Of a stretch of DNA of 64,000 nucleotides, positions 39,817-48,535 are shown piece by piece. The stretch covers positions 87,984 through 151,983 of the forward strand of contig CANMCD010000012.1 of NCBI GenBank assembly GCA_947496185.1, read 5' to 3'. Within the stretch, counting starts at the first letter, position 1, and the number at the start of each line of letters is the position of its first letter. This stretch comes from an uncultured Tenacibaculum sp. GTDB taxonomy: Bacteria; Bacteroidota; Bacteroidia; Flavobacteriales; Flavobacteriaceae. Below the pieces are notes generated by a model, which did not search any database, was not told where the DNA came from, and worked only from the letters and a program-made list of their open reading frames with translations. The position numbers and the translations under genes were made by a program.

Positions 39817-40106
39817 CTTTAAAAACAACAGTCCTTTCGTCTAAATATTATGTTTAAAACTAACAGATGTTTGTTTAGGATATGACTACTGAGAATACTA
39901 TATATAACATGGATTAAAGCTAGAGAAAATAGAATGATAATATCTGACCCTATATTTCATTCCGAGTGAGGCGTTCAATTTGCTTCTAATAAGATGGCTA
40001 TTATTAACAGAAAATATAAATATAACTCAAAGTATGAGTTGAAAAGGAAAATCATTAAATCGTAGTCCTTCTTAAAAATTTACTCGGTTAGTAGTGATTT
40101 TTAATG
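39817..40106. other. About 290-bp gene-free stretch before the PASTA gene
   Basis: AT-rich, no coding frame. Contains ACTCAAAGTATGAGT (40025-40039), a palindrome of ACTCA/TGAGT, part of which is the inverse of TTTCAACTCAT at 37940-37950. Nothing else stands out. Confidence 0.4.
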
Positions 40107-40114
40107 TAAATTTG
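40107..40114 (+). promoter_or_regulatory. -7 promoter element of the PASTA-rluD unit
   Basis: TAAATTTG matches TAnnTTTG, 23 bases before the ATG at 40138. No clear -33 TTG. Confidence 0.5.
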
Positions 40115-40137
40115 TTTTTGTTTATCAAAAAATTAAT

Positions 40138-40722
40138 ATGAGTAATTTTTTAGAACGATTTAAAGGTATTGTAGGGTTTGTAAAGAGTAAAGTTTTTTTA
40201 AGACAAGTAATTATCGCGCTGATAGTTGTTTTAATTCTTGTTTTTTCATTAAAATGGTGGCTAGGAGTTACTACCAACAATGGGCAGAAAATTCAAGTGC
40301 CCAATTTGCATAAGTTATCGCTGACACAAGTAGAAAGTAAATTGAATACACTAAATCTTGATTTTGTAGTAGTGGATAGTGCTAGCTTTAATCCTAATTA
40401 TCCGAAAAAATCAGTAATAGATCAAAATCCAGAAGAAGGAGATTTTGTAAAAGAAAAAAGAAAGATATACTTGACCTTGAATCCATCAAGATACCGTGAT
40501 ATTGTAATTCCAGATTTAAATGGAAAAACCAAAAGACAAGCAACTACTCATTTACGATCGATAGGTTTTATTGTTGGAAATGAAGTAACTTGGGTTTTAG
40601 ATTTGGGTAAAAATGTAGTTAGAGGTTTAAAACATAAAGGAGTAAAAATTGAACCCGGAGCTAAGTTGCCCAAAAGGTCTACGCTTAATTTGATTTTAGG
40701 AGACGGTAAAGGAGGAAATTAA
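40138..40722 (+). CDS. PASTA-domain membrane protein
   Basis: A 194-residue protein with a short cytoplasmic start, one membrane helix (about 21-40) and two PASTA domains in the periplasm (about 47-112 and 116-190). PASTA domains sense or bind peptidoglycan. No kinase domain is attached. It is coupled to the pseudouridine synthase gene by a one-base overlap. The pair is usually found beside ddl in flavobacteria; here they are separated by the LysR-mdaB island. Confidence 0.88.
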   Translation: MSNFLERFKGIVGFVKSKVFLRQVIIALIVVLILVFSLKWWLGVTTNNGQKIQVPNLHKLSLTQVESKLNTLNLDFVVVDSASFNPNYPKKSVIDQNPEEGDFVKEKRKIYLTLNPSRYRDIVIPDLNGKTKRQATTHLRSIGFIVGNEVTWVLDLGKNVVRGLKHKGVKIEPGAKLPKRSTLNLILGDGKGGN

Positions 40723-41759
40723 TGGAAGTTGTAAGAAAGGAGATCGCCATGGAAAATGATGAATTATATGAGCATTATAGGTTTACTGCAACCAAAGGTC
40801 AAGAGCCGTTACGTGTAGATAAGTTTTTGATGAACTTTATCGAGAATGCTACGAGAAATAAAATTCAACAAGCAGCAAAAGCAGGGAATATATTAGTAAA
40901 TGAGGTTGCGGTTAAGTCAAACTACAAAGTTAAGCCAGATGATGTTGTGAGGGTAGTACTATCATATCCACCTCATGAAAATTTATTAGTCGCTGAGGAT
41001 ATTCCTTTAGATATTGTTTATGAGGATAAAGATGTGATGGTGATTAATAAACCTCCAGGTTTAGTGGTGCACCCAGGACATGGTAATTATGCAGGAACTT
41101 TGGTTAATGGGTTGATTCATCATATAGAAAATTTACCTCAAAATAGTAATGAACGACCTGGCTTGGTGCATAGAATTGATAAAGATACTAGTGGATTGTT
41201 GGTAGTAGCAAAAACGGAATATGCCATGGCCCATTTATCCAAACAATTTTTTGATAGAACAACAGAACGATTGTATTATGCTTTGGTATGGGGAGATGTA
41301 GCCGAAGATTCAGGTACCATTCAAGGAAATATTGGCAGGAGTCTAAAGGATAGAATGCAAATGACCGTTTATGAAGATGGAAGCCAAGGCAAACATGCAG
41401 TAACCCATTTTAAAGTAATAGAAAGATTTACTTATGTAACATTAGTGCAATGTAAATTAGAAACAGGTAGAACACATCAAATTAGGGCGCATTTTAAACA
41501 TATTGGACATACCTTATTTAACGATGAAAGGTATGGTGGAAATCAAATACTTAAAGGGACTACTTTTTCAAAGTACAAGCAATTTGTTGACAATTGTTTT
41601 AAAGCCTTGCCAAGGCAAGCGTTACATGCTAAAACGTTAGGTTTTACACATCCTACAACAGGAGAGTTTTTACAATTTGATTCGCCCATGCCAAACGATA
41701 TTGTTTCTTGTTTGGAAAAATGGCGTAGGTATGCTAAAAGTGCTACGGCTAATTCTTAA
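40722..41759 (+). CDS. rluD: RluD-type 23S rRNA pseudouridine synthase
   Basis: Makes pseudouridines in 23S rRNA. The 345 residues contain an S4 RNA-binding domain (about 27-88) and a pseudouridine synthase domain with catalytic Asp153 in HRIDKDTSGLL. TGRTHQIRAHF and RQALHAKTLGF are later motifs of the RluA/RluD family. RluD is favoured over RluA by the S4 domain. The start at 40722 overlaps the PASTA stop; an ATG at 40749 is the alternative. Confidence 0.92.
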   Translation: MEVVRKEIAMENDELYEHYRFTATKGQEPLRVDKFLMNFIENATRNKIQQAAKAGNILVNEVAVKSNYKVKPDDVVRVVLSYPPHENLLVAEDIPLDIVYEDKDVMVINKPPGLVVHPGHGNYAGTLVNGLIHHIENLPQNSNERPGLVHRIDKDTSGLLVVAKTEYAMAHLSKQFFDRTTERLYYALVWGDVAEDSGTIQGNIGRSLKDRMQMTVYEDGSQGKHAVTHFKVIERFTYVTLVQCKLETGRTHQIRAHFKHIGHTLFNDERYGGNQILKGTTFSKYKQFVDNCFKALPRQALHAKTLGFTHPTTGEFLQFDSPMPNDIVSCLEKWRRYAKSATANS

Positions 41760-41809
41760 TTACGATAATACAATTTTCAGAGTATATTAATGTAAAAAAT
41801 AAAGGTTAA

Positions 41810-41864
41810 TGAGAATTGAATATTTGAGTTGTTGTATAATAAAAAGTCAAATATTCAATTCTCA
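41810..41864. terminator. 18-bp inverted repeat after rluD
   Basis: TGAGAATTGAATATTTGA (41810-41827) is exactly inverse to the segment at 41847-41864, with a 19-base loop. It lies between the convergent rluD and cmk. No T-run follows, so it may terminate weakly or act otherwise. Confidence 0.6.
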
Positions 41865-41952
41865 GCCGTTTAGATTGAGTGAATATTTCTACAATGAAGT
41901 TTTGAAATTTAAAATAAAGTATTAAAGACTTTTACCTTGTTAAGAAGTATTG

Positions 41953-42660
41953 TTAAGAGGTAGATTGAATTGTTTTTATTTTACTTCTAATTAAACTCAT
42001 TATTCGTTCAAACTGTTCGTCCATTCCCATATCTGAATTGTCTAATTCAACAGCATTATCCGCTTTCATCAAAGGCGAATCTTTTCTGCTTGAATCAATG
42101 TGATCTCTTTCTTGAACGTTTTCTAATACTTCTTCGTAACTAACGATATCCCCTCTTTTTAGGAGTTCTAAGTGACGTCTTTTAGCACGTTTTTCTGCGG
42201 ACGCTGTCATAAAGAGTTTTAATTCCGCTTCAGGAAAAACTACTGTACCAATATCACGGCCGTCCATTACGATGCCCTTAAAAGTACCCATTTCTTGTTG
42301 TTCTTTTACCAATTTTTTCCTCACTTCAGAAATAGCAGCAACTTTACTTACAAGTTTAGAAACCTCAATGGTTCTAATTTCCCGTTCTACATTTATACCA
42401 TTTAAAAAAACTTCAGCAAACCCAAGACTTTTATTAAACTTAAAAGAAAGAGAGATGTTGTCTAAATTTTGGATGAGTTGGTCTGCCTGAATTTCATTTT
42501 CAATAACGAAGTTATGTTGCATAGCGTATAACGTAACTGCTCTATACATTGCTCCAGTGTCAACATAAATATAGTTAAGAGCTTTGGCTATTTGCTTTGC
42601 AATAGTGCTTTTTCCTGTAGAGGAATAGCCATCAATAGCGATGATGATTTTTTTTTTCAT
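41953..42660 (-). CDS. cmk: Cytidylate kinase
   Basis: Phosphorylates CMP and dCMP. The 235 residues carry the P-loop GYSSTGKST at 11-19, the CMP-binding YVDTGAMYRA, and DGRDIGTVVFP, which distinguishes CMP kinase from other NMP kinases. In Bacteroidota cmk often sits next to porQ; here the two are parted by an Ig-domain protein gene on the other strand. A -7 element on the minus strand (TATATTTG, 42687 to 42680) is 20 bases before the start. Confidence 0.95.
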   Translation of the reverse strand: MKKKIIIAIDGYSSTGKSTIAKQIAKALNYIYVDTGAMYRAVTLYAMQHNFVIENEIQADQLIQNLDNISLSFKFNKSLGFAEVFLNGINVEREIRTIEVSKLVSKVAAISEVRKKLVKEQQEMGTFKGIVMDGRDIGTVVFPEAELKLFMTASAEKRAKRRHLELLKRGDIVSYEEVLENVQERDHIDSSRKDSPLMKADNAVELDNSDMGMDEQFERIMSLIRSKIKTIQSTS

Positions 42661-42679
42661 TAATAAAAAGTATAGGTAA

Positions 42680-42687
42680 CAAATATA
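42680..42687 (-). promoter_or_regulatory. -7 promoter element of cmk
   Basis: The minus strand reads TATATTTG, an exact match to TAnnTTTG, 20 bases upstream of the cmk start. No -33 element is clear. Confidence 0.5.
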
Positions 42688-42843
42688 CGTCAGTTTTCAC
42701 GATTTGTTAGTTTTTCGAAGTTAGATTTATAATTTATGAAAACTTTAACAAATAGAAGAGGGTAGGTAATGTATTGATAGTTAGTTTTTTATTTTTTCTT
42801 GTGTTTTCTTGGGGGCTGACACACATTTAGCTATGTAGTTTCG

Positions 42844-42869
42844 TATACAAAAAAAAATATTTTTGTATA
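42844..42869 (+). promoter_or_regulatory. Promoter with overlapping inverted repeat before the first Ig-domain gene
   Basis: TATTTTTG at 42858-42865 is an exact -7 box 17 bases before the ATG. It lies inside an inverted repeat, TATACAAAAA (42844-42853) and TTTTTGTATA (42860-42869), with perfect 10-bp arms. A regulator could bind it; an RNA role is unlikely because transcription would start downstream. Confidence 0.5.
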
Positions 42870-42881
42870 AAAAGGTAAATA

Positions 42882-45092
42882 ATGAGATTAGTTTCCCCTT
42901 TAACTAAACTAGAGTTCGTTTTTCTGGTAATAGGGATGTTGTCAACATCTTTGATGTTTTCTCAAATAGAGAAGAAAAAGAAAATTACACATGGCTTTAC
43001 GGTAATGTGTAAAAAAGATATCGAATATGCTGTTACTATTCATGGTTTAAAAAAAAAGGATTACACAAATAGTGATGCTATTATTATTGAATTAATAAAC
43101 ACTTCTTTAGGTATTTCACCGATTGTTTTAAAAAAATTTACTAAAAATGATATTTTAAATAAAAAAATTGAAACTAAAGTTACCCCACAAGGTGACATTT
43201 TTGGTGCTGGATTTCAGTTACAAGTAAGGATCAATGATACAGTTTTTGCAACGTCAAATAAAACTTTTTTTATTTATAATATGACAGGATTGAATCTAGA
43301 TTTTGATCAGAAGGATGAGGTGTTAAGTATTTGTAAAAGTGGAGATTCAGTAGAGCTTTCAGTAAATGTTGTAAACGTAGTAGAAGATAAATACGAGTGG
43401 TATAAGAACGGTATTAAATATAAAGATACAACGAAACCAAAACTAGAAGTAACGGAGCCAGGGGAATATCAAATGAAAATGGATTATGGTATTTGTCATT
43501 ATTATCAGACAAATAGGATTACAGTGGCTGGGGCAGGAGAAATATCAATAAATGGAGGGGATAAAATCGAAATTTGTCCAGATGAATTCCATGAGTTTAA
43601 AGCTTCTACGAAAAGTGCAGGAGGTACATACCAATGGTATAAAGATGGAGAAAAAATTAAAGGAGCTACCAAGCTAACTTACAAAACAAGTCCTAATACA
43701 GATCAATTTGGTAAATACGTTGTCGAAATTACTATAGCAGGGTGTGACTCCGTTAAATCTAAAGAAGTTGAATTGGTGTCTAAAACAGGTACGGATATTT
43801 CTGTTAAAAATAATTTCGAAGGGGTAAAAATTGTGCTACCAAATGAAACACATAGGTTAGAGGTGAGTGTTACACCTGTTTCTGAAGTGTCAGGAGTTCA
43901 ATGGTATAAGGACGGTCAAGCTCTACCAGGAAAAACAGCGTATGAAATCGATGTTACAACACTTGGAAGTTATTTTGCCAAGGTGCATTTTAAGGCTGCG
44001 GGTGTGTGTAACAGGTTTTATATTGATTCAGAAAAGTTCGATTTGCTAGCAGTAAAATCACTCAAACCACTAATAAAAGCAACATCTGATCCCACGGATT
44101 GTAAAAGTGAAAACACGAAATTGTTTTTAGAAGATGTAAAAGCAATAGCAAGTAATGGCGAGGAATATGAACTTACAGCAGCGCAAAAAGATAAAATAAC
44201 TTATCAATGGTATAAAAATGATCAGTTATTAGTAAGTCAGACGGCCAAAGAATTAGCATTAGCTTCTTACTCAGATAATGGAATCTATCAATTGAAGGTA
44301 ATGATAGCAGGTGTTGAAGATGGGTATTCCAATAGTATAGAAGCGCAATTAAGGATAGCCAACCCTACGATTACTCCCTCAGGAGACCCGCTGTATTTAT
44401 GTCCAGATAAACCACTTATACTTAAGGTTTCTGAAATTATAGAAGGCTTTACTTATCGATGGTTTAAAGGTGCTGATGAAGTGATTGTTAAAGATCCACA
44501 GAAAATCACAATTGTAGAAGCGGGAGATTATAGGCTTGAAATAAGTGGGGTGGGTGCCTGTGAAGCAAAATTTCCTCCCATTCCGATACATGTAGTTGCT
44601 TTTGATGATGAGGGAATCACAGTATCACCTTCTGAAAAAGTTGTTTTAATAGAAGGAGAAACAAGGACAATTACTGCTGATGGAGCGAGTACGTATGCAT
44701 GGTATAATGAAGACGAAGAATTATTGTCGGAGGCCAAAACTCTTGAGGTTGATGAGCTAGGTACTTATATTTTGATAGCAAAGGCTAATGGAGGTTGTGA
44801 AATAAGGAAAAAAATAGAGGTGGTTGCACAGGATGAACAGATAATAGTACCTAATGTTGTTTCACCAAATGGAGATAGTATAAATGATACTTGGCAATTG
44901 TCAAATAAGTATGCATTTCAACCTGAAGTTACTATTATAATTTATAATGCAAACGGAAGAGAGGTGTTTAAGACCACAGACTATAAAAATGATTGGCCGA
45001 TGGGGGATATGCTAAATCAACGTATATTTTATTATAAGATTTTAAGAAAAGATAGTTTAATCAAGTCAGGAACAATTTCTATTTTGAGGTAA
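42882..45092 (+). CDS. Six-Ig-domain surface protein with T9SS type B C-terminal domain
   Basis: A 736-residue exported protein: signal peptide ending near MFSQ (about 30), a folded N-terminal region, six Ig/PKD-like domains each marked by an aromatic-W-Y/F-K/N motif (YEWYKNG, YQWYKDG, VQWYKDG, YQWYKND, YRWFKGA, YAWYNED), and a gliding-associated type B C-terminal domain starting at VPNVVSPNGDSINDTW. The latter is the T9SS sorting signal used by SprB-like proteins. It may act like SprC in adhesin function, but I base that only on layout and location. It is paralogous to 46323-48521 and convergent with porQ, 7 bp apart. Confidence 0.85.
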   Translation: MRLVSPLTKLEFVFLVIGMLSTSLMFSQIEKKKKITHGFTVMCKKDIEYAVTIHGLKKKDYTNSDAIIIELINTSLGISPIVLKKFTKNDILNKKIETKVTPQGDIFGAGFQLQVRINDTVFATSNKTFFIYNMTGLNLDFDQKDEVLSICKSGDSVELSVNVVNVVEDKYEWYKNGIKYKDTTKPKLEVTEPGEYQMKMDYGICHYYQTNRITVAGAGEISINGGDKIEICPDEFHEFKASTKSAGGTYQWYKDGEKIKGATKLTYKTSPNTDQFGKYVVEITIAGCDSVKSKEVELVSKTGTDISVKNNFEGVKIVLPNETHRLEVSVTPVSEVSGVQWYKDGQALPGKTAYEIDVTTLGSYFAKVHFKAAGVCNRFYIDSEKFDLLAVKSLKPLIKATSDPTDCKSENTKLFLEDVKAIASNGEEYELTAAQKDKITYQWYKNDQLLVSQTAKELALASYSDNGIYQLKVMIAGVEDGYSNSIEAQLRIANPTITPSGDPLYLCPDKPLILKVSEIIEGFTYRWFKGADEVIVKDPQKITIVEAGDYRLEISGVGACEAKFPPIPIHVVAFDDEGITVSPSEKVVLIEGETRTITADGASTYAWYNEDEELLSEAKTLEVDELGTYILIAKANGGCEIRKKIEVVAQDEQIIVPNVVSPNGDSINDTWQLSNKYAFQPEVTIIIYNANGREVFKTTDYKNDWPMGDMLNQRIFYYKILRKDSLIKSGTISILR

Positions 45093-45099
45093 AAAATGA

Positions 45100-46158
45100 T
45101 CAAAACTTTATCGTTCTTTTTTTAGTTTTTTTTTGGTCTAAATTTATTTCTAAACTAAAGGTATTCGTATTGGTAGCAGCATGAAATTTGGCATACGCGT
45201 AATTAAGTTTAATTTGTTTCATTTTCAAGCCAAAACCAAAAGAAAGACCTCCAAAGGAACGTACATTTTGGAGTTGTAATTCTTTTCCTCTTCTAAAGTT
45301 ATAGCCAATTCTTAGATTAATAGCGCTATAGGGAAAAAGTTCAGCTCCGATAACGACATGCCTAAAAAAATTATCAAGAAATGAAATATTTTCATCAAAA
45401 GTATTGCCATTTAAGTCTGTTGTTTGGTTAGAGGGATTTGGAATGCCAATTTGCCATTTTTGTAAATTATCTATAGTTCCGTACCAGCGTAAAGGAACGT
45501 TTTCTAGTTTATAAGAAGCTCCAATGGCAATATCTAAAGGTAAAGTTTCTTTTGTATTAGTAAACGAGGTTAGTTGCGTACCTAAGTTTCGTATGACTAA
45601 AGCGATACTTAACGGTAGCTTATTGCTTAAATATAATAAACCAATGTCTATGGCGATGGCATTTGAAGAGAAAGCATCAATTGAAGAGCGTATCAGCTTT
45701 ATATTGCCACCGAAGTATAGGTTGCTTTTTTTAATATGTCTCGCATAACCAATTGATAAGGCAATATCACTAGCTGCAAATGAACCCAATTCGTTTCCTT
45801 CTTCATCAGCTCTAATGAGGTTTCCGTAATTTACGTAGGTGACATTTCCGTGTAAACTACCTATACGTTTATTGATTTCATAGGCGTATGAGAAAGACCC
45901 TATATGGATGCCTGCTAAATAATTTGTGTAGTTTACGGATAATTGTTTGTTTAAATTATTGTTCAATGTAGCTGGGTTCCATGTAGGTTGATTGACATCG
46001 TCTAGTAAAGTTAGTGCTTTTCCACCCAGTGCAGTTTGACGTGCAGCTGTAGGTATATTTAAAAAAGAAAACGTGTTTTCTCCTCCCGTTTGTGTATGTA
46101 ATGGATTGCTAAATAACGAGATAAATAAAATTATTAATGAAAAAGATAATGTTTTCAC
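45100..46158 (-). CDS. porQ: Type IX secretion system protein PorQ
   Basis: Outer-membrane beta-barrel, part of the T9SS attachment complex with PorU, PorV and PorZ. It has 352 residues, a signal peptide (about 1-23), the conserved start FSFLNIPTAARQTALGG, a long PorV-like barrel, and the IGYNFRRGKEL and GGLSFGFGLKM strings near the C-terminus. The short basic tail after the last strand (KKTKKRTIKF) is species-specific. Neighbouring surface proteins with type B signals are likely substrates of the same system. Confidence 0.93.
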   Translation of the reverse strand: MKTLSFSLIILFISLFSNPLHTQTGGENTFSFLNIPTAARQTALGGKALTLLDDVNQPTWNPATLNNNLNKQLSVNYTNYLAGIHIGSFSYAYEINKRIGSLHGNVTYVNYGNLIRADEEGNELGSFAASDIALSIGYARHIKKSNLYFGGNIKLIRSSIDAFSSNAIAIDIGLLYLSNKLPLSIALVIRNLGTQLTSFTNTKETLPLDIAIGASYKLENVPLRWYGTIDNLQKWQIGIPNPSNQTTDLNGNTFDENISFLDNFFRHVVIGAELFPYSAINLRIGYNFRRGKELQLQNVRSFGGLSFGFGLKMKQIKLNYAYAKFHAATNTNTFSLEINLDQKKTKKRTIKF

Positions 46159-46226
46159 AAGTGAGTTTAATTGTTACTACAAGAAACGGAAATTTTAGAA
46201 AATACGCATTATAAAACAAGAATTAG

Positions 46227-46257
46227 TTGCAAATTTGATTTAATTTTTTTAAATTTC
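46227..46257 (+). promoter_or_regulatory. Promoter of the sprB operon
   Basis: TTG at 46227-46229 and TAAATTTC at 46250-46257 are separated by 20 bases; the -7 box matches seven of eight positions. Transcription would begin near 46265, so the TTG at 46269 is too close to be the start. Confidence 0.5.
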
Positions 46258-46322
46258 GAGGAGAAATATTGTTTTTTTTTGTTTTTTTAGAAAACAATTT
46301 TATAAATTTGAAGTCCCCTAAA

Positions 46323-48521
46323 ATGATTCCTTTGATGAGTAAAATATTAGCTGGATATACCAAGATATTTCTTGTAACATATTTATTTTTTTTCAGTTTT
46401 ACTTCGATTTCTCAAGTATTATTAGAGCCCCAACTAGGATTTGGTTCGGCTTGTAGTAATGCGCAGAATAAGGATTTCAACTTTACTTTTAGATATACCA
46501 CACAATCTTTTGATCCTAATAACGTCTTTACTATTGAGTTGTCAGACGCAAGTGGAAGTTTTGCGAATGCTCAAAATGTAGGTTCTGTTTTTAGTCAAAA
46601 CTCAAACTATGGAAATATTCCTGCAACATTTCAGTTACCAGATAGTACTTTTGGTACAGGGTATAGAGTGAGGATCGTAGCGAGTTCTCCAGCAATGACG
46701 GGTCCTGCATCCGAAGCTTTTGCTGCCTATGATATGTTATCAAATTTGGTGCTAAATAATTGGGAGGATGTTTATATATGTGGTACAGGAACTCAAGAAA
46801 TGTCTTTGAATACAGATAAAACAGCTGTTTATAACTGGATTAAAGATGGGGTTCATTATATCACTACCACAGAGCCAAGGTTGAATGTTTCACAAGAAGG
46901 ATTGTATAAAGTAGAAGTAGATTATGGTGTTTGTGGTTTGGAGGTTTCAACACTTTCTAGAGTTTTTATAGTGAATTCTTCGAATTCAGGAATTAAAGGT
47001 GATTCTACTGTAGAGATTTGTTCTGATGAGACACATACATTTGAAGCTGAGCAAACGGATAATAGTTTAACCTATAATTGGTATAAGGATGGAAACTTGG
47101 TTTATTCCTCTAATAATAATTCTTATACGACACCTAATAATGGTCAATTTGGTGCCTATCACCTAGTGGTGTCAAGTGGTCAATGTGCAGGAGAAGCTTC
47201 TTCTGAAGTAGTATTACAGCAAAAAACAACCGCCAGTTTTACACTTCAAAATAATATTGAAGGAAAAAATATCATGTTACCCGGAGAAACTAAGGCCTTA
47301 AGGGTTGATATTTCTCCTCCTTCAGCTACAGTTCAAATACAATGGTATAAAGACGAACAACCACTCGGAGGAAAAAATGGTAATGAAATGAATGCGACAG
47401 AACCAGGAGCCTATTTTGCTCGCGTTACAGAGCTAGGCGGAGTGTGTAATTTTACCCAAGACTCTGAAATAATAGAATTAATAGGGGTTCAGTCTATTAA
47501 TTCAACAATACGTACTTCAACAGACTATGAAGAATGTAATAGTCATTTGACGAAATTATTAATAGTAGGAGTAGATGTTACAGGAACAGATGGTGAGAGT
47601 TATCAATTGACAGATGATCAATTGGATAATTCACTTAATTACCAGTGGTATAAAGATGGTGCGGAATTGACAGGACAAATACAAAAAGAATTAGATGTTA
47701 CTTCGTATGTTGATAATGGTTCATATGAATTAGCAATGAATGTAGGTTTTATCAACGATAGGTCAAATACAGTAGAAGTTAAGTTAACCGTTGCAGATCC
47801 AACAATAACCTCTTCTTCTTTATCAAATTCGTTGTGTCCGGGAGGTACTATAACCTATACGTTATCTGAAATTGTTAACGGTTTTACCTATACTTGGTAT
47901 AAAGATGCAGAAGTAATTACAGTAAGTGATTCACAAACCTTAGAAGTATCTGAAGTTGGAGAATATCGATTGGATATTGAAGGAGCTGGTTGCTTAAAAC
48001 AATTAACCCCTATAAAAGTAGTACCTTTTGATGATTCAGCAGTGGTAATCACGCCATCAGAAAAAGTGGTTATTGTGTTGGGGGAAACAGCTACAGTTAC
48101 AGCGAGTGGCGCTAATACATACGAATGGTATGATGATGAAACTAATGATTTGTTGTCTACTAACGAAACCTTAGAAGTTAACAAATTAGGCTTTTTTACT
48201 GTAGTAGCCACTGTCGACGATTGTGAAGTAAGAAAAACAATTGAAGTAGTTGAACAAGATGATCAGGTGGTAGTGCCTAACATACTTTCTCCGAATACAG
48301 TCGATGGAATTAATGATTTTTGGAAATTATCAAACAAATATGCTTTTCAGCCCTCTGTAACTGTAATAATTTATAATGCTAGTGGACAGGAGGTATATAA
48401 AACTACTGATTATAAAAATGATTGGCCTAGTGAAAATTTAGGGAATCAACGAAATTTTTATTTCAAAATTATAAGAAATGAACAGCTTGTTAAAGCAGGA
48501 TCTATTTCTATTTTGGATTAG
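46323..48521 (+). CDS. Six-Ig-domain surface protein, paralogue 2, T9SS type B C-terminal domain
   Basis: First gene of the sprB operon. Using the ATG at 46323 (residue MIPLMSK) the product has 732 residues; the upstream TTG at 46269 would give a poor signal peptide. The signal peptide ends near SISQ. Then come six Ig-like domains with motifs YNWIKDG, YNWYKDG, IQWYKDE, YQWYKDG, YTWYKDA, YEWYDDE, and a type B C-terminal domain beginning VPNILSPNTVDGINDFW. The order and number match the gene at 42882. Its place before a PorP/SprF gene and SprB is like sprC in Flavobacterium johnsoniae, though identity is not shown. Confidence 0.85.
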   Translation: MIPLMSKILAGYTKIFLVTYLFFFSFTSISQVLLEPQLGFGSACSNAQNKDFNFTFRYTTQSFDPNNVFTIELSDASGSFANAQNVGSVFSQNSNYGNIPATFQLPDSTFGTGYRVRIVASSPAMTGPASEAFAAYDMLSNLVLNNWEDVYICGTGTQEMSLNTDKTAVYNWIKDGVHYITTTEPRLNVSQEGLYKVEVDYGVCGLEVSTLSRVFIVNSSNSGIKGDSTVEICSDETHTFEAEQTDNSLTYNWYKDGNLVYSSNNNSYTTPNNGQFGAYHLVVSSGQCAGEASSEVVLQQKTTASFTLQNNIEGKNIMLPGETKALRVDISPPSATVQIQWYKDEQPLGGKNGNEMNATEPGAYFARVTELGGVCNFTQDSEIIELIGVQSINSTIRTSTDYEECNSHLTKLLIVGVDVTGTDGESYQLTDDQLDNSLNYQWYKDGAELTGQIQKELDVTSYVDNGSYELAMNVGFINDRSNTVEVKLTVADPTITSSSLSNSLCPGGTITYTLSEIVNGFTYTWYKDAEVITVSDSQTLEVSEVGEYRLDIEGAGCLKQLTPIKVVPFDDSAVVITPSEKVVIVLGETATVTASGANTYEWYDDETNDLLSTNETLEVNKLGFFTVVATVDDCEVRKTIEVVEQDDQVVVPNILSPNTVDGINDFWKLSNKYAFQPSVTVIIYNASGQEVYKTTDYKNDWPSENLGNQRNFYFKIIRNEQLVKAGSISILD

Positions 48522-48535
48522 TTAAGGGTAAGAAT

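Noticed and set aside
37940-40044. Eleven-base inverted match flanking LysR-mdaB as possible transposon ends
   Set aside because: In two AT-rich stretches of about 400 bp such a match can arise by chance, no target-site duplication is seen and there is no transposase.
46269-46322. TTG start at 46269 and T-runs at 46271-46288 as a phase-variable start
   Set aside because: The probable promoter puts the transcription start near 46265, and the ATG at 46323 gives a proper signal peptide, so the T-runs lie in the leader and cannot shift the frame.
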